Assembly (NCBI GenBank): GCA_016187925.1
Contig: JACPIS010000039.1
Location: 124,001 to 188,000 of the forward strand
Direction: 5' to 3'
DNA length: 64,000 nucleotides
Source of the DNA: Opitutia bacterium
GTDB taxonomy: Bacteria > Verrucomicrobiota > Verrucomicrobiia > Opitutales > Opitutaceae
Both the position numbers and the translations under genes were made by a program. The notes under the pieces were generated by a model. That model did no database searches, was not told where the DNA came from, and saw only the letters and a program-made list of their open reading frames with translations. Shown in pieces: positions 26,320 to 37,912 of this stretch; the stretch's first letter is position 1; each line of letters begins with the position of its first letter.

Positions 26320-27645
26320 ATGGCACACACTGCACCCAATGAATCCGCGCGCAACCACGCCGGCAAATCTTCTCCGCGCTACGAGCTCCTCACGCTCGGC
26401 GACGAGTTGCTGCTGGGCCTGACGGCGAACAGCCACCTGACGTGGATCGGCTCCGAGCTGGGCCGCCGCGGCGTGCAGCTGGCGCGCAACGTGACCATCG
26501 ACGACAAGGCCGAGGTCATCGCCGCGCAGTTCCGCGAGAGCTGGGGCAAGGCCGACATCATCATCACCACCGGCGGGCTCGGCCCGACCTGCGACGACAA
26601 CACCCGCGAGGCTGTGGCGCAGGTGCTGGGGCAAAAGCTGGTGTTCGATCCCGCCATCGAGCAGGCGATCGCGGACCGTTTCGCCAAGTTCGGCCGGAAG
26701 ATGGTGCCGACGGCCAACAACCGGAAACAGGCTTTCAAGTTCGAGCGCGGCGAGGTGTTGCCCAACGCCAACGGCACGGCGCCCGGCCTCTGGGTCGAGC
26801 AGGATGGCAGGGTGCTCGTCATGCTGCCCGGTCCGCCCAACGAGCTGCGCCCGATGTTCACCGAGCAGGTGCTGCCGCGGCTGGCCGCGCGCGGGCTGCT
26901 TACCACCGGCGAGGCCTACGTGCAGATCCGCACGGCCGGCGTCGGCGAGTCGCTGCTCGAGACGCGCTTCCAGCCGATCTTCGACCGCTACCCGGACCTC
27001 GGCATCGCGTACTGCGCGCACCTCGGCCAGGTCGATTGCCGCATCAGCTCGCCCGACGGCCGTTACGAGATGGACGTGCTGCAGAACGTCGCGCAGGAGT
27101 GCGCCACGCTGCTCGGCGAGGACTTCGTGTGCTTCGGGCACGCCAACATGGTCAAGGTCGTGGCCGACCGCCTGCGCGAGCAGGGCCGCACGCTCGCCGT
27201 GGCCGAGGCCTGCACCGGCGGCCTGCTGGCCAACTCGTTCACCGACACCTGCGGCGCCTCGAAGTTCTTTCAGGGCGGCGTCGTCAGCTACAGCAACGAG
27301 TCCAAGATGCTTTTCCTCGACTGTCCCGAGTGCCTGCTCTCGCAGCACGGCGCCGTCAGCCCCGAGTGCGCGGTGGCGATGGCCTCGGGCGTCGCCGAGC
27401 AGCTCGGCGCCGACTACGGCCTGTCCATCACCGGCTTTGCCGGGCCGACCGGCGGCGCGGGCGAGAATCCCGTCGGCACGATCTACATCGGCCTGCATGC
27501 GCCCGGCGGCGACTGGACGAAGAAACTGACCTATCCCGGCCCGCGCTGCGCCGTGAAGGAACGCGCCGTGACCGCCGCCATCGACTGGCTCCGCCGCGAA
27601 GTCGTGAAGGAATCGCAGAAAGCCGCCGCCCCGCTGGCGAATTGA
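26320..27645 (+). CDS. cinA: CinA-family protein
   Basis: 441 residues. N-terminal MoaB/MoeA-like domain: ELLTLGDELLL near residue 22, IITTGGLGPTCDDNTREAV near 78, then MLPGPPNELRPMF. C-terminal amidase domain: VAEACTGGLLANSFTD near 298, GGVVSYSNESK, SITGFAGPTGGAGENPVGTI near 368, which is the NMN amidohydrolase signature. Role in pyridine-nucleotide salvage or competence-linked damage repair. Divergent from uvrC with 134 bases between. Confidence 0.93.
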   Translation: MAHTAPNESARNHAGKSSPRYELLTLGDELLLGLTANSHLTWIGSELGRRGVQLARNVTIDDKAEVIAAQFRESWGKADIIITTGGLGPTCDDNTREAVAQVLGQKLVFDPAIEQAIADRFAKFGRKMVPTANNRKQAFKFERGEVLPNANGTAPGLWVEQDGRVLVMLPGPPNELRPMFTEQVLPRLAARGLLTTGEAYVQIRTAGVGESLLETRFQPIFDRYPDLGIAYCAHLGQVDCRISSPDGRYEMDVLQNVAQECATLLGEDFVCFGHANMVKVVADRLREQGRTLAVAEACTGGLLANSFTDTCGASKFFQGGVVSYSNESKMLFLDCPECLLSQHGAVSPECAVAMASGVAEQLGADYGLSITGFAGPTGGAGENPVGTIYIGLHAPGGDWTKKLTYPGPRCAVKERAVTAAIDWLRREVVKESQKAAAPLAN

Positions 27646-27655
27646 GACGGGGAAT

Positions 27656-27733
27656 GTAGGGCGGGGTCGCTGACCCCGCCTTGGTGCGCGAAGCGTGCGG
27701 TGCTTGCGGCGGGATCAGGCGATCCCGCCCTAC
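27656..27733. repeat. REP pair between cinA and holA
   Basis: GGCGGGGTCGCTGACCCCGCC at 27661-27680 and GGCGGGATCAGGCGATCCCG at 27707-27727, facing each other with TAGG and CCTA on the outer sides: the same family as around the RAYT gene. Confidence 0.87.
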
Positions 27734-27838
27734 ATTTCGCAGCAACGAAGGCTTAGCGGCGTCGGGCTGAAGCCGGCCACCACCTCGCGGCACTTTTTTC
27801 GTGCGCTTTCGGGTGTTTCGTGGGCAAATCCCAACCCG

Positions 27839-28951
27839 ATGCCCGCCGCCACCAAAGCCTTCGCCTTCGTCTGCGGTCCGGATGACTTCCTCGTCAACCG
27901 GATCGGCCAGGAGCGTTTCGCGGCGCTGGCGGCCGAGGCGGGCGCGGACGACATGGCGCGCGAGATCGTGAGCGGCTTCGCCAACAACGTCGACGAGGTC
28001 GAGACCGCCGTGAACCGCTTCCGCGAGGTCGTGCTCACCGTGCCGATGTTCGGCGGCAAGCGCGTGGTGTGGTTCAAGGACGTGAATTTCCTCGCCGACT
28101 CCGTGACCGGCCGCGCCGAGGGCACGCTCCGGCAGGTCGAAGCGCTGCAGGAGCTGCTGGCCAAAGTGAACGCGGACGAGGTGTCCGTGGTCATCACGGC
28201 CGCGCCGGTCGACCGCCGCCGCAGTTTTCCGAAATGGTGCGAGGCCCACTCCGATTTCACACTGGCCGGCGGCGATGGCGACAACGCCGCCGAGGCGCTC
28301 GCGGGCGTCGTGCTCGGCGAGGCGCGCGCGTGCGGCGTGACGTTCGGCGAGGGCGCCGTCGAGCTGCTGCTCCAGAAAGTCGGCGCCAACACCCGGCTGC
28401 TCACCGAGGAGGTGCGCAAGCTCGCCACCTACGCGGGCGATCCTGCGGTGATCGAGGAGGCCCACGTCGCCGAGCTGACGGCGAACACGGCCGAGGGCGA
28501 TTTCTTCGAGGCGGCCGACCGGTTCTTCGCCGGCGACCTCCCGGGCACGCTGCGCGCGTTGCAGAAACATTTCTTCGCGGGCGGCGACGCGCGGCCGATC
28601 ATCTCGGCGCTGCAGAACCGCAACCGCATCCTGCTGCAGGCGCGCGTGCTCATCGACGCCGGCGACCTGCGCGCGCCCGGCCCCTACGGCTTCGACAAGG
28701 CGGCGTTCGCCCGCGCGCAGGCGGCCTACGCGAAGCATTTCGGCGGCGACGCCGAGAAGAGCTCGTTCAATTTCTTCACTCAGAACCAGTGGTATGTCGG
28801 CAAGCTCGTGAGTTCGGCCAAATTGCCGTCGCTCCGCCGGCTGATCGACAACCAGCAGGAATTCATCCGCGCCTTCGAGGAGATCATCGCGCGCTCCAGC
28901 GAGCAGGAGACGGTGCTGCGCGACCTCGCCGTCCGCTGCCTGACGGCCTGA
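27839..28951 (+). CDS. holA: DNA polymerase III subunit delta
   Basis: 370 residues from MPAATKAFAFVCGPDDFLVN. Seen: GPDDFLVNR at the start (degenerate P-loop region), VVLTVPMFGGKRVVWFKDVNFL near residue 65, ELLLQKVGANTRLLTEEVRKLATYAG near 180, EGDFFEAADRFFAGDLPGTL near 220. Opens the beta clamp in the clamp loader. Start chosen by homologue style; the ORF extends upstream through the repeats. Confidence 0.9.
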   Translation: MPAATKAFAFVCGPDDFLVNRIGQERFAALAAEAGADDMAREIVSGFANNVDEVETAVNRFREVVLTVPMFGGKRVVWFKDVNFLADSVTGRAEGTLRQVEALQELLAKVNADEVSVVITAAPVDRRRSFPKWCEAHSDFTLAGGDGDNAAEALAGVVLGEARACGVTFGEGAVELLLQKVGANTRLLTEEVRKLATYAGDPAVIEEAHVAELTANTAEGDFFEAADRFFAGDLPGTLRALQKHFFAGGDARPIISALQNRNRILLQARVLIDAGDLRAPGPYGFDKAAFARAQAAYAKHFGGDAEKSSFNFFTQNQWYVGKLVSSAKLPSLRRLIDNQQEFIRAFEEIIARSSEQETVLRDLAVRCLTA

Positions 28952-28975
28952 GTGGCTGCGAAATACCGCGAGGCG

Positions 28976-29410
28976 TCAGACCGACGCGCCGCGCAACAGG
29001 GCGATCTCCCGCTCCACCTCGATGCGCAGCGCGACGGGAACGCCCCAGTAGTCGAAAATGCCGCCGTGCGCGGAATTTTGTCCGCACACGACCATGACAC
29101 CCGTGCCGAGGCGGTTTTTCAGATGCGAGGCGAGCCAGCCGACGAAACCGCTGTTGTCCATCTGTGCCGGAAAATGAAACCGGAAGACCGCGAAACGCTC
29201 CGCCTCGCCGCCGGTCGCCGGGTGCAGCGCGCACCAGACGGTGTCGTCGCGCACCAACGCCAGCGCCCGGTCGGCCAGGTGCGCGGGGAATTGCGCCGCC
29301 GGAAATTCCGTGAAGGCGTAGTCGCCCGGCAGAAAAACCACCTCGGCGGCGGCGATGACGCGGCGCAGGCGGCGCTCGGTCTGGGCGGGAGATTCGCGGC
29401 TGATGTGCAT
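28976..29410 (-). CDS. DUF6196-like protein
   Basis: 144 residues, MHISRESPAQTERRLRRVIA. Conserved-looking blocks AEVVFLPGDYAFTEFP, VRDDTVWCALHPA and GVMVVCGQNSAHGGIFDYWG. Family name from memory; function unknown. Starts 3 bases after the stop of the upstream small gene, so they form one operon. Confidence 0.65.
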   Translation of the reverse strand: MHISRESPAQTERRLRRVIAAAEVVFLPGDYAFTEFPAAQFPAHLADRALALVRDDTVWCALHPATGGEAERFAVFRFHFPAQMDNSGFVGWLASHLKNRLGTGVMVVCGQNSAHGGIFDYWGVPVALRIEVEREIALLRGASV

Positions 29411-29413
29411 GGC

Positions 29414-29761
29414 TCAGATTTCCTCGAAGATGTTGATGCCTTCGCCGGCCTGTGACTCCCACTGGAAACGTTCTTCCAGCCGCCAGCGTCCCTCGGGGGA
29501 ACGGGTGAGGGTGGCGAGGGAGGAGCCGCTTTGCACGATGCCGTCCGTGGTGGCTTGCACGTAACGAAAAGACAGCCGGTCGGCCTCCCGCCGGCCGGCG
29601 AGAAAACCGGCGGCGATCCGGCCGCCGGCGTAAGAGGAGGTCACGAGGGAATCCTGCTGCTGAAAAACAAAGATCGTGTCGGGGCCAACCACGCCGTTGG
29701 CCGCAGTGGTGATCACGCGCATGCGGATGCCGTGAAGGGAAGGAGATGGCGAATCGGGCAT
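29414..29761 (-). CDS. Small protein, beta-strand repeat type
   Basis: 115 residues from MPDSPSPSLHGIRMRV. Segments VVGPDTIFVFQQQDSLVTSSYAGGRI and RLSFRYVQATTDGIVQSGSS are typical of a small family often mis-named N-acetylglutamate synthase. Probably a single-domain beta-rich protein. Upstream of and coupled to the DUF6196-like gene. Confidence 0.65.
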   Translation of the reverse strand: MPDSPSPSLHGIRMRVITTAANGVVGPDTIFVFQQQDSLVTSSYAGGRIAAGFLAGRREADRLSFRYVQATTDGIVQSGSSLATLTRSPEGRWRLEERFQWESQAGEGINIFEEI

Positions 29762-29975
29762 GATGCCCTGATGAAACCGGCTGCGGCCACGGACAATAGT
29801 TTCCCGCGTGTAACGCCGGGAAAGCAAAGCCGGTGTCCTCCCGCCCGTGGCGGCAATTTCCGAGGGGAGGGGGAGACACGGCGCCTCCGCCATCGGGTCG
29901 TTTATGACGGGCATGGACACGCCGCGGTCTTGCCCGGCGGGGTGAGGCCTGCACGGTGGGCGCGCCCCCATTGCT

Positions 29976-30302
29976 ATGAGCGTTCTGCCCTCCCAGTTCT
30001 CCGGCGTCACCGTGCTGACCAAGGCCAACCTGTATTTCGACGGCAAGGTCGCCAGCCACACGGTGCTCTTCCCGGATGGTTCGAAGAAAACAATCGGCCT
30101 CATCTACCCCGGCTCGTTCCACTTCAAAACCGGCGCCCCGGAGCGCATGGAGATTGTCGCCGGCTCATGCCGCGTGACGCTCGACGGCGCCCCGGCTGCG
30201 AACGACTACGCCGCCGGCCAGCACTTCGACGTGCCCGGCAACTCCGGCTTCGCCATCGAGGTGGCGGGCGGCGTCTGCGAATACATCTGCTCGTTCCTCT
30301 GA
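29976..30302 (+). CDS. ppnP: Pyrimidine/purine nucleoside phosphorylase PpnP
   Basis: 108 residues. Cupin-like family (former DUF1255): KANLYFDGKVASHTVLFPDG near residue 17, IGLIYPGSFHFKTGAPERME, and the end NSGFAIEVAGGVCEYICSFL. Cleaves nucleosides with phosphate. Length equals the family norm. Followed by a strong hairpin. Confidence 0.93.
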   Translation: MSVLPSQFSGVTVLTKANLYFDGKVASHTVLFPDGSKKTIGLIYPGSFHFKTGAPERMEIVAGSCRVTLDGAPAANDYAAGQHFDVPGNSGFAIEVAGGVCEYICSFL

Positions 30303-30317
30303 GCGGGCGGCGAAAAA

Positions 30318-30350
30318 ACCCGCCCCGCGGTGCACGGGGGCGGGTTTTTT
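30318..30350. terminator. Terminator after ppnP
   Basis: Stem CCCGCCCCG / CGGGGGCGGG around CGGTGCA, A-run before and six T after, so it can work in both directions. Confidence 0.88.
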
Positions 30351-30483
30351 GCCGCCCATTTTCCTCGCGCCGGGCGCAGCGGACTTGTCCGCAAGGGTGG
30401 AGCGCATTGACCTCAATGCGCTTGAGCGCGGGGAAAATCCGCAGCGCGCTTGCCAGTCGGGGAAAACGGGCTTGTTTGCCCGC

Positions 30484-31113
30484 ATGCTCGATCCGCACAG
30501 CCTCTGGCTTTTCATCCTCGCCGGCCTGCTCCTGAACATCACGCCCGGGCCGGACGTGCTCTACATCGTCGGCCGCAGCCTGAGCCAGGGACGGGCGGCG
30601 GGCGTGGCCTCGGTGCTGGGCATCACGACCGGCTGCCTCGTGCACACGACGGCGGCGGCGTGCGGATTGTCGGCGCTGCTCATGGCGCTGCCGCTGGCCT
30701 ACGATGTCGTGCGCTATGCCGGCGCGGCCTACCTCGTCTGGCTCGGCGCGCGGGCGCTGTTCGGCAAATCCAGCGCGTTGGAAGTGCGGCAGCTCGCGCC
30801 GCAGTCGCTGCGCCGGGTTTTCCTCCAAGGCATGATTACCAACGTGCTCAATCCCAAGGTCGCGCTGTTCTTCCTGGCGTTCCTGCCGCAGTTCGCCGAC
30901 CCGGCGCGCGGCTCGCTGACCATCCAGCTCCTGCTGCTCGGCCTGATTTTCAACGTCAACGGCGTGCTCGTCGACCTCGCCTACGCACTGGCCGCCAGCC
31001 GGCTCGGCGACTGGCTGAAGTCGCGCTACGACATCTCCGCGTGGCTCAACCGCGCCACGGGTGGACTCTTCCTCGCGCTGGGCGTGCGGCTGGCCCTGCT
31101 CGACCGGCGCTGA
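30484..31113 (+). CDS. LysE/RhtB-family exporter
   Basis: 209 residues from MLDPHSLWLFILAGLLLNIT. Family signature NITPGPDVLYIVGRSLSQGR at residue 18, then six hydrophobic segments and FLQGMITNVLNPKVALFFLAFLPQF near 115. Exports amino acids such as threonine or homoserine. A REP-type unit (30398-30423) lies just upstream, so upstream in-frame starts are rejected. Confidence 0.9.
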   Translation: MLDPHSLWLFILAGLLLNITPGPDVLYIVGRSLSQGRAAGVASVLGITTGCLVHTTAAACGLSALLMALPLAYDVVRYAGAAYLVWLGARALFGKSSALEVRQLAPQSLRRVFLQGMITNVLNPKVALFFLAFLPQFADPARGSLTIQLLLLGLIFNVNGVLVDLAYALAASRLGDWLKSRYDISAWLNRATGGLFLALGVRLALLDRR

Positions 31114-31163
31114 CGCGGTTTTCCGTTGGCAAGGCCCGCGCCCTGCCTTAACGGTTCCGCGCC

Positions 31164-32609
31164 GTGATGCCGACCGACGCCTCCTCTTCCTCCGACCCGA
31201 TCCCCAACGTGCTCGCCGAGCGCTATGCCTCGCCGGCGATGAAGGACATCTGGTCGGCCGAGGGCCGCATCCTGCTCGAGCGCGATTTCTGGATCGCCGT
31301 CATGAAGGCGCAGCGCGACCTCGGCGTCGCCATCCCCGCCGAGGCGATCAAGGACTACGAGCGCGTGCGCGACCAGGTGAACCTCGCCGCCATCAAGGAG
31401 CGCGAGCGCACCACGCTCCACGACGTGAAGGCGCGCATCGAGGAATTTTCCGACCTGGCCAAACGCCAGTTCATCCACCTCGGCCTCACCAGCCGCGACC
31501 TGACGGAGAACGTCGAACAGCTCCAGGTCGCCCGCTCGCTCCAGCTCGTGCGTTTCAAGGCCGCCGCCGCCCTCGCGCTGCTGGCGAAGCGCGCCGCGGA
31601 ATTCCGCGACCTGATGATCACCGGCCGCACGCACAACGTGCCTGCGCAGCCCACGACGCTCGGCAAGCGCCTCGCGATGTTCGGCCAGGAGCTGCTCATC
31701 GCCCACGCGCGGATCGACGAGCTGCTCGCCCGCTACCCGGTGCGCGGCCTCAAGGGCGCCGTCGGCACGCAGCTCGACCAGCTCACGCTCCTCGGCGGCG
31801 ACACGGACAAGGTCGACCAGCTCGAGGCGCGCATCGTCAAGCATCTCGGTTTCAAGCGCCCGCTCGGCGCGGTCGGCCAAGTTTACCCGCGCTCGCTCGA
31901 TTTCGACGCCGTCAGCGCGCTGCACCAGGTCGGTGCGGCGGCGGCGAGTTGCGCCACCACGCTCCGGCTCATGGCCGGCGCGGGCCTGCTCACCGAGGGT
32001 TTCCAGGAGGGCCAGGTCGGCTCGTCCGCGATGCCGCACAAGGTCAACGCGCGGAATTGCGAGCGCATCTGCGGCTTCTCCACGATCCTCGCCGGCTACG
32101 TGACGATGACGGCCAGCCTTGCCGGCCACCAATGGAACGAAGGCGACGTGTCGTGCTCGGTCGTGCGCCGCGTGGCGCTGCCCGATGCGTGCTACGCGAT
32201 CGACGGCCTGCTCGAGACCTATCTCACCGTGCTGCGGCAGATGGAGGTTTTCCCTGCCACCATCGCGGCCGAGAACGAGCGCAACCTGCCGTTCCTCGCC
32301 ACGACCACGATTTTGATGGAGGCTGTGAAGAACGGCGCGGGCCGCGAGACCGCGCACGAGGCCATCAAGGAGCACGCGCTCGCCGCCGCCAAGGCGTTGC
32401 GCACCGGCGGCGACGCCGACCTGCTCGGCCGGCTCGCCGGCGACAAGCGCGTCGGCCTCGGCAAAAAGAAACTGCAGCAAGTCCTCCACGAGAGCGAACG
32501 CTTCGTCGGCGCCGCCCCGCATCAGGTGGACGAATTCGCGGCCACGGCGCAGGCGCTGGCGAAAAAGCACAAGGGCGCGGCCGACTATCGCCCGGGCAAG
32601 CTGCTGTAA
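31164..32609 (+). CDS. purB: Adenylosuccinate lyase
   Basis: 481 residues. Fumarase/aspartase superfamily: RDFWIAVMKAQRDLGV near residue 37, HLGLTSRDLTENVEQL near 106 (catalytic His region), TGRTHNVPAQPTTLGKR near 152, signature VGSSAMPHKVNARNCER near 285. Acts twice in purine synthesis. With purC at 47.7 kb it is the second purine gene here. Confidence 0.96.
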   Translation: MMPTDASSSSDPIPNVLAERYASPAMKDIWSAEGRILLERDFWIAVMKAQRDLGVAIPAEAIKDYERVRDQVNLAAIKERERTTLHDVKARIEEFSDLAKRQFIHLGLTSRDLTENVEQLQVARSLQLVRFKAAAALALLAKRAAEFRDLMITGRTHNVPAQPTTLGKRLAMFGQELLIAHARIDELLARYPVRGLKGAVGTQLDQLTLLGGDTDKVDQLEARIVKHLGFKRPLGAVGQVYPRSLDFDAVSALHQVGAAAASCATTLRLMAGAGLLTEGFQEGQVGSSAMPHKVNARNCERICGFSTILAGYVTMTASLAGHQWNEGDVSCSVVRRVALPDACYAIDGLLETYLTVLRQMEVFPATIAAENERNLPFLATTTILMEAVKNGAGRETAHEAIKEHALAAAKALRTGGDADLLGRLAGDKRVGLGKKKLQQVLHESERFVGAAPHQVDEFAATAQALAKKHKGAADYRPGKLL

Positions 32610-32805
32610 GCTCGCTGATTCCGGCGAAAATATTTTTTCGCCCGGTCCGCGGATTCGCGCGGCACCCGCGCAATTCGCGGGCGATGCGGCGTCCGCCGCG
32701 CCATGAATTTTTCCGCGCGCGGGGAGATTTGGTTTGCCAGTCCTCCGGCACCGGCCTTTTTTGACCATTCCCTTTCATTCTTTAGCAACTTTAACCACAC
32801 AAACC

Positions 32806-34059
32806 ATGGCAGAAGAACTCGTAGGTAACTGTCTCATCGGCCAAAGCGGCGGTCCGTCCGCCGTGAACAACGCCAGCGTCGCCGGCATTGTGTCCGAGGC
32901 CCTCAATCACGGTTGCATCGAGGAAGTCTACGGCGCGCTCAACGGCGTGCTCGGCATCCTGAATGAAGACCTCGTCGACCTCGCGGCCGAGTCGCAGCAG
33001 GCCATCCGCGGCCTCCGCTTCACGCCCGGCGCCGCCCTCGGCAGCTGCCGCACGAAGCTGAAGAAGCAGCAGGACTTCGAGCGCGCGCTCGAGGTCTTCA
33101 AGGCGCACAACATCCGCTATTATTTCCACATCGGTGACGGCGACGCGCAGGAGACGGCCGCCAAGATCGCCGAGCTCGCCAAGGCCCAGGCCTACGAGCT
33201 GCGCGTCATCGGCATCCCGAAGACGATCGACAACGACCTGCCCGCCACCGACCACTGCCCGGGTTACGGCAGCGCGGTGAAGTTCATCGCCACCACGGTG
33301 AAGGAGCTGGCCGTCGACGCCGACGCCGCCGGCGCCAACGACCTCGTCACCATCATCGAGGTCATGGGCCGCAACACCGGCTGGCTCGCCGCCGGCGCCT
33401 CGCTGGCCAAGCGCCGCGATCATCCGAACGATCCGCCCCATCTCGTCTACGTGCCCGAGGTCGCCTTCTCGAACGAGAAGTTCGTCGAAGACGTCCGCCG
33501 CGTGCTGAAGAAGGAGAAACACTGCGTCGTCGTCGTGGGCGAAGGCCTCGTCGATAAGGACGGCAATTACGTGGCCGTCGAGGCCGGCGACGCTTCCGGC
33601 GCCGCCCAGTTCGGCGGCGTGGGCGAATTCCTCAAGGATCTCGTCGAGTCGCAGGCCGGCGCGAAGGTTCGCGTGGCCCGCCTCGGTGTCGCTCAGCGCG
33701 CCGCCGCCCACCTTTCCTCGAAGACGGACGGTGACGAGGCGTTCCTCGCCGGCCAGGCCGCCGTCAAGGCCGCCGTCAACGGCGAGTCCGACAAGATGGT
33801 CACGCTCGTCCGCGGCGACGGCGACCACTACACCTGCGAGACGGGCCTCACCGCGCTGGCCGAGCTGGCCGGCAACGTGAAGAAGCTCCCGCGCGAGTGG
33901 ATCAACGAGGACGGCGTCAGCCTGAACTTCCAGTTCTACCGCTACGCCACTCCGCTCATCCAGGGTGAGGTCGCGGTGCCGTTCGACAACGGCCTGCCCG
34001 CCTACATCCGCCTCGCCAAGGACAGCGTCGACAAGCAGCTCCCCGGCTACGAGGCCTGA
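32806..34059 (+). CDS. 6-phosphofructokinase, probably PPi-dependent
   Basis: 417 residues from MAEELVGNCLIGQSGGPSAV. Seen: SGGPSAVNN at the N-terminus, HIGDGDAQETAAKI near residue 108, IGIPKTIDNDLPATDHCPGY near 138, VIEVMGRNTGWLAAG-type block near 185, VVVGEGLVDKDG near 245. PKTIDND (Lys instead of the Gly of ATP enzymes) and Asp after GDG are marks of the pyrophosphate-using type, so it may run glycolysis reversibly. Followed by a perfect terminator. Confidence 0.93.
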   Translation: MAEELVGNCLIGQSGGPSAVNNASVAGIVSEALNHGCIEEVYGALNGVLGILNEDLVDLAAESQQAIRGLRFTPGAALGSCRTKLKKQQDFERALEVFKAHNIRYYFHIGDGDAQETAAKIAELAKAQAYELRVIGIPKTIDNDLPATDHCPGYGSAVKFIATTVKELAVDADAAGANDLVTIIEVMGRNTGWLAAGASLAKRRDHPNDPPHLVYVPEVAFSNEKFVEDVRRVLKKEKHCVVVVGEGLVDKDGNYVAVEAGDASGAAQFGGVGEFLKDLVESQAGAKVRVARLGVAQRAAAHLSSKTDGDEAFLAGQAAVKAAVNGESDKMVTLVRGDGDHYTCETGLTALAELAGNVKKLPREWINEDGVSLNFQFYRYATPLIQGEVAVPFDNGLPAYIRLAKDSVDKQLPGYEA

Positions 34060-34120
34060 GCGAGCAACGCCCACGGGATCGCCCCGGCCCGCTTCTGCAG
34101 GCCCCGCGATGACAAAACGC

Positions 34121-34150
34121 AGAGCCGGTCACGCGACCGGCTCTTTTTTT
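34121..34150 (+). terminator. Terminator after phosphofructokinase
   Basis: Perfect 10-bp stem AGAGCCGGTC / GACCGGCTCT, loop ACGC, run of seven T. Confidence 0.95.
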
Positions 34151-34159
34151 GCGCCCCAA

Positions 34160-34688
34160 AGGTAGAGCGAGGCGTCCCCGCCGAGCCGCAACCGCTGAGG
34201 TAGGGCGGAGCGGCCCGCTCCGCCGCGGCTCCATCTGTAGCGGCGGTCTGCGACTGCCGACCAACGTCCCGAGCGGTGGAGCGCGTTGACCTCAACGCGC
34301 TGCGAACAAACGCGGATAGCGCGGTAGGACAGAGCGGCTCAGCAGGAGCTGAGCCCTCCATGTTGCTGCGAACCCGAATGCGTAGGGGCGCGGCTTGACC
34401 GCGCCCGGTGGCGTCCAGCGACGCTCCTCTCACTTGTCATCGCGAGGTGCGCGCAGCGCGCCGTGGCGATCCATTCGTGCGAATGTGTTTCAATGTTACG
34501 AGGAGCCGCGGCTCCGGCTGTAGCGGCGGTCTGCGACCGCCGACCAGCGTCCGAGCAGTGCAGCGCGTTGACCTCAACGCGCCGCGAACCGACGCGGATA
34601 GCGCGGTGGTAGGGCGAGGCGTCCCGCTCCGCCGCGGCTCAGCAGGAGCTGAGCCCTCCACCTCGTTGGCCAGAGCCGGCCCCGGCTC
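34160..34688. repeat. Dense repeat block: a duplicated composite of REP units
   Basis: No gene. Copy A (about 34195-34369) and copy B (about 34500-34665) share the order TGTAGCGGCGGTCTGCGACC, GCGTTGACCTCAACGCGC, GACGCGGATAGCGCGGT-type link, and GGCTCAGCAGGAGCTGAGCC. Within each the GTAGGGCGGAGCGG...CCGCTCCGCC unit shifts position. Separated by about 130 bases. Reads like a BIME-type mosaic grown by local duplication. Confidence 0.85.
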
Positions 34689-36782
<2,094 letters not shown>

Positions 36783-36913
36783 AAGCAGAAGGGGGAGGGG
36801 TTGCCGGAACCTATGGAGGAAGGCGTCAGAAGCTATCAAAAACTAGCGGGTTCGTGCCGGGCGCGGCGGCTTTGGGCTTTTCCCCGCGGTGCGCTCCGCC
36901 CATCGTCGCGGCC

Positions 36914-37912
36914 ATGAGCGGTTACCTCCCCGATCCCACGCGTTACTCCCGGATGTCGTATGCCCGCTGCGGCCGGAGCGGCCTGAAGCTCCCGCACCTC
37001 TCGCTCGGTCTCTGGCATAACTTCGGCGGCGTCGACCCGCTCGAGAACCAGCGCGCCCTGCTGCGCCGCGCGTTCGATCTCGGCATCACCCATTTCGACC
37101 TCGCCAACAACTACGGCCCGCCCCCCGGCTCGGCCGAGGAGAACTTCGGCCGCCTGCTGCGCGACGACTTCGCCGCGCACCGCGACGAGCTCATCATCTC
37201 CACCAAGGCCGGTTACCAGATGTGGCCCGGCCCCTACGGCGAATGGGGCTCGCGCAAATACCTGCTCGCCTCGCTCGACCAGAGCCTCCGCCGCCTGGGC
37301 CTCGATTACGTCGACATTTTTTATTCGCACCGCTTCGACCCCGACACGCCGCTCGAGGAGACGATGGCCGCGCTGGCCGACGCCGTGCGCTCCGGCCGCG
37401 CACTCTACGCCGGCCTCTCCAGCTACGACGCCGACCAGACCCGCGCCGCCGCCGCGATCCTGCGCAGCCTCGGCGTGCCGCTGCTCATCCACCAGCCGAT
37501 CTACAACATGCTCAACCGCTGGGTGGAGCCCGCGCTGCTCCCCGCGCTCGCCGAACTCGGCGTCGGTTGCATTCCGTTCTCGCCGCTCGCGCAGGGCCTG
37601 CTGACCAACCGCTATCTGCAGGGCATCCCGGCCGATTCGCGCGCCGGCCGGCCCACCGGCTTCCTCCGGCCCGAGGGCGTCACCGACGCCACGCTCGCCA
37701 AGGTCCGTGCGCTCGACGGCGTCGCCCGGCAGCGCGGCGCCACGCTCGCCCAGCTCGCCATGCTCTGGCTGCGCCGCCGCCCGGAGATCACCTCCGTGCT
37801 CATCGGCGCCAGCAAGGTCGCACAGCTCGACGACACCTATGCCGGCCTCGCGCAACCCCCGCTCTCCGCGGAGGAGCTCGGCCGCATCGAGGCCATCCTC
37901 GGCGGCGCCTGA
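36914..37912 (+). CDS. Aldo/keto reductase, YghZ-like
   Basis: 332 residues from MSGYLPDPTRYSRMSYARCG. Seen: RCGRSGLKLPHLSLGLWHNF at residue 18, FDLANNYGPPPGSAEENFGR near 62 with the catalytic Asp and Tyr, IISTKAGYQMWPGPYGEWGS near 97 (catalytic Lys), DIFYSHRFDPDTPLEET near 137 (His), and GASKVAQLDD near the end for NADP. Close in style to L-glyceraldehyde-3-phosphate reductases that detoxify methylglyoxal. Confidence 0.93.
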   Translation: MSGYLPDPTRYSRMSYARCGRSGLKLPHLSLGLWHNFGGVDPLENQRALLRRAFDLGITHFDLANNYGPPPGSAEENFGRLLRDDFAAHRDELIISTKAGYQMWPGPYGEWGSRKYLLASLDQSLRRLGLDYVDIFYSHRFDPDTPLEETMAALADAVRSGRALYAGLSSYDADQTRAAAAILRSLGVPLLIHQPIYNMLNRWVEPALLPALAELGVGCIPFSPLAQGLLTNRYLQGIPADSRAGRPTGFLRPEGVTDATLAKVRALDGVARQRGATLAQLAMLWLRRRPEITSVLIGASKVAQLDDTYAGLAQPPLSAEELGRIEAILGGA

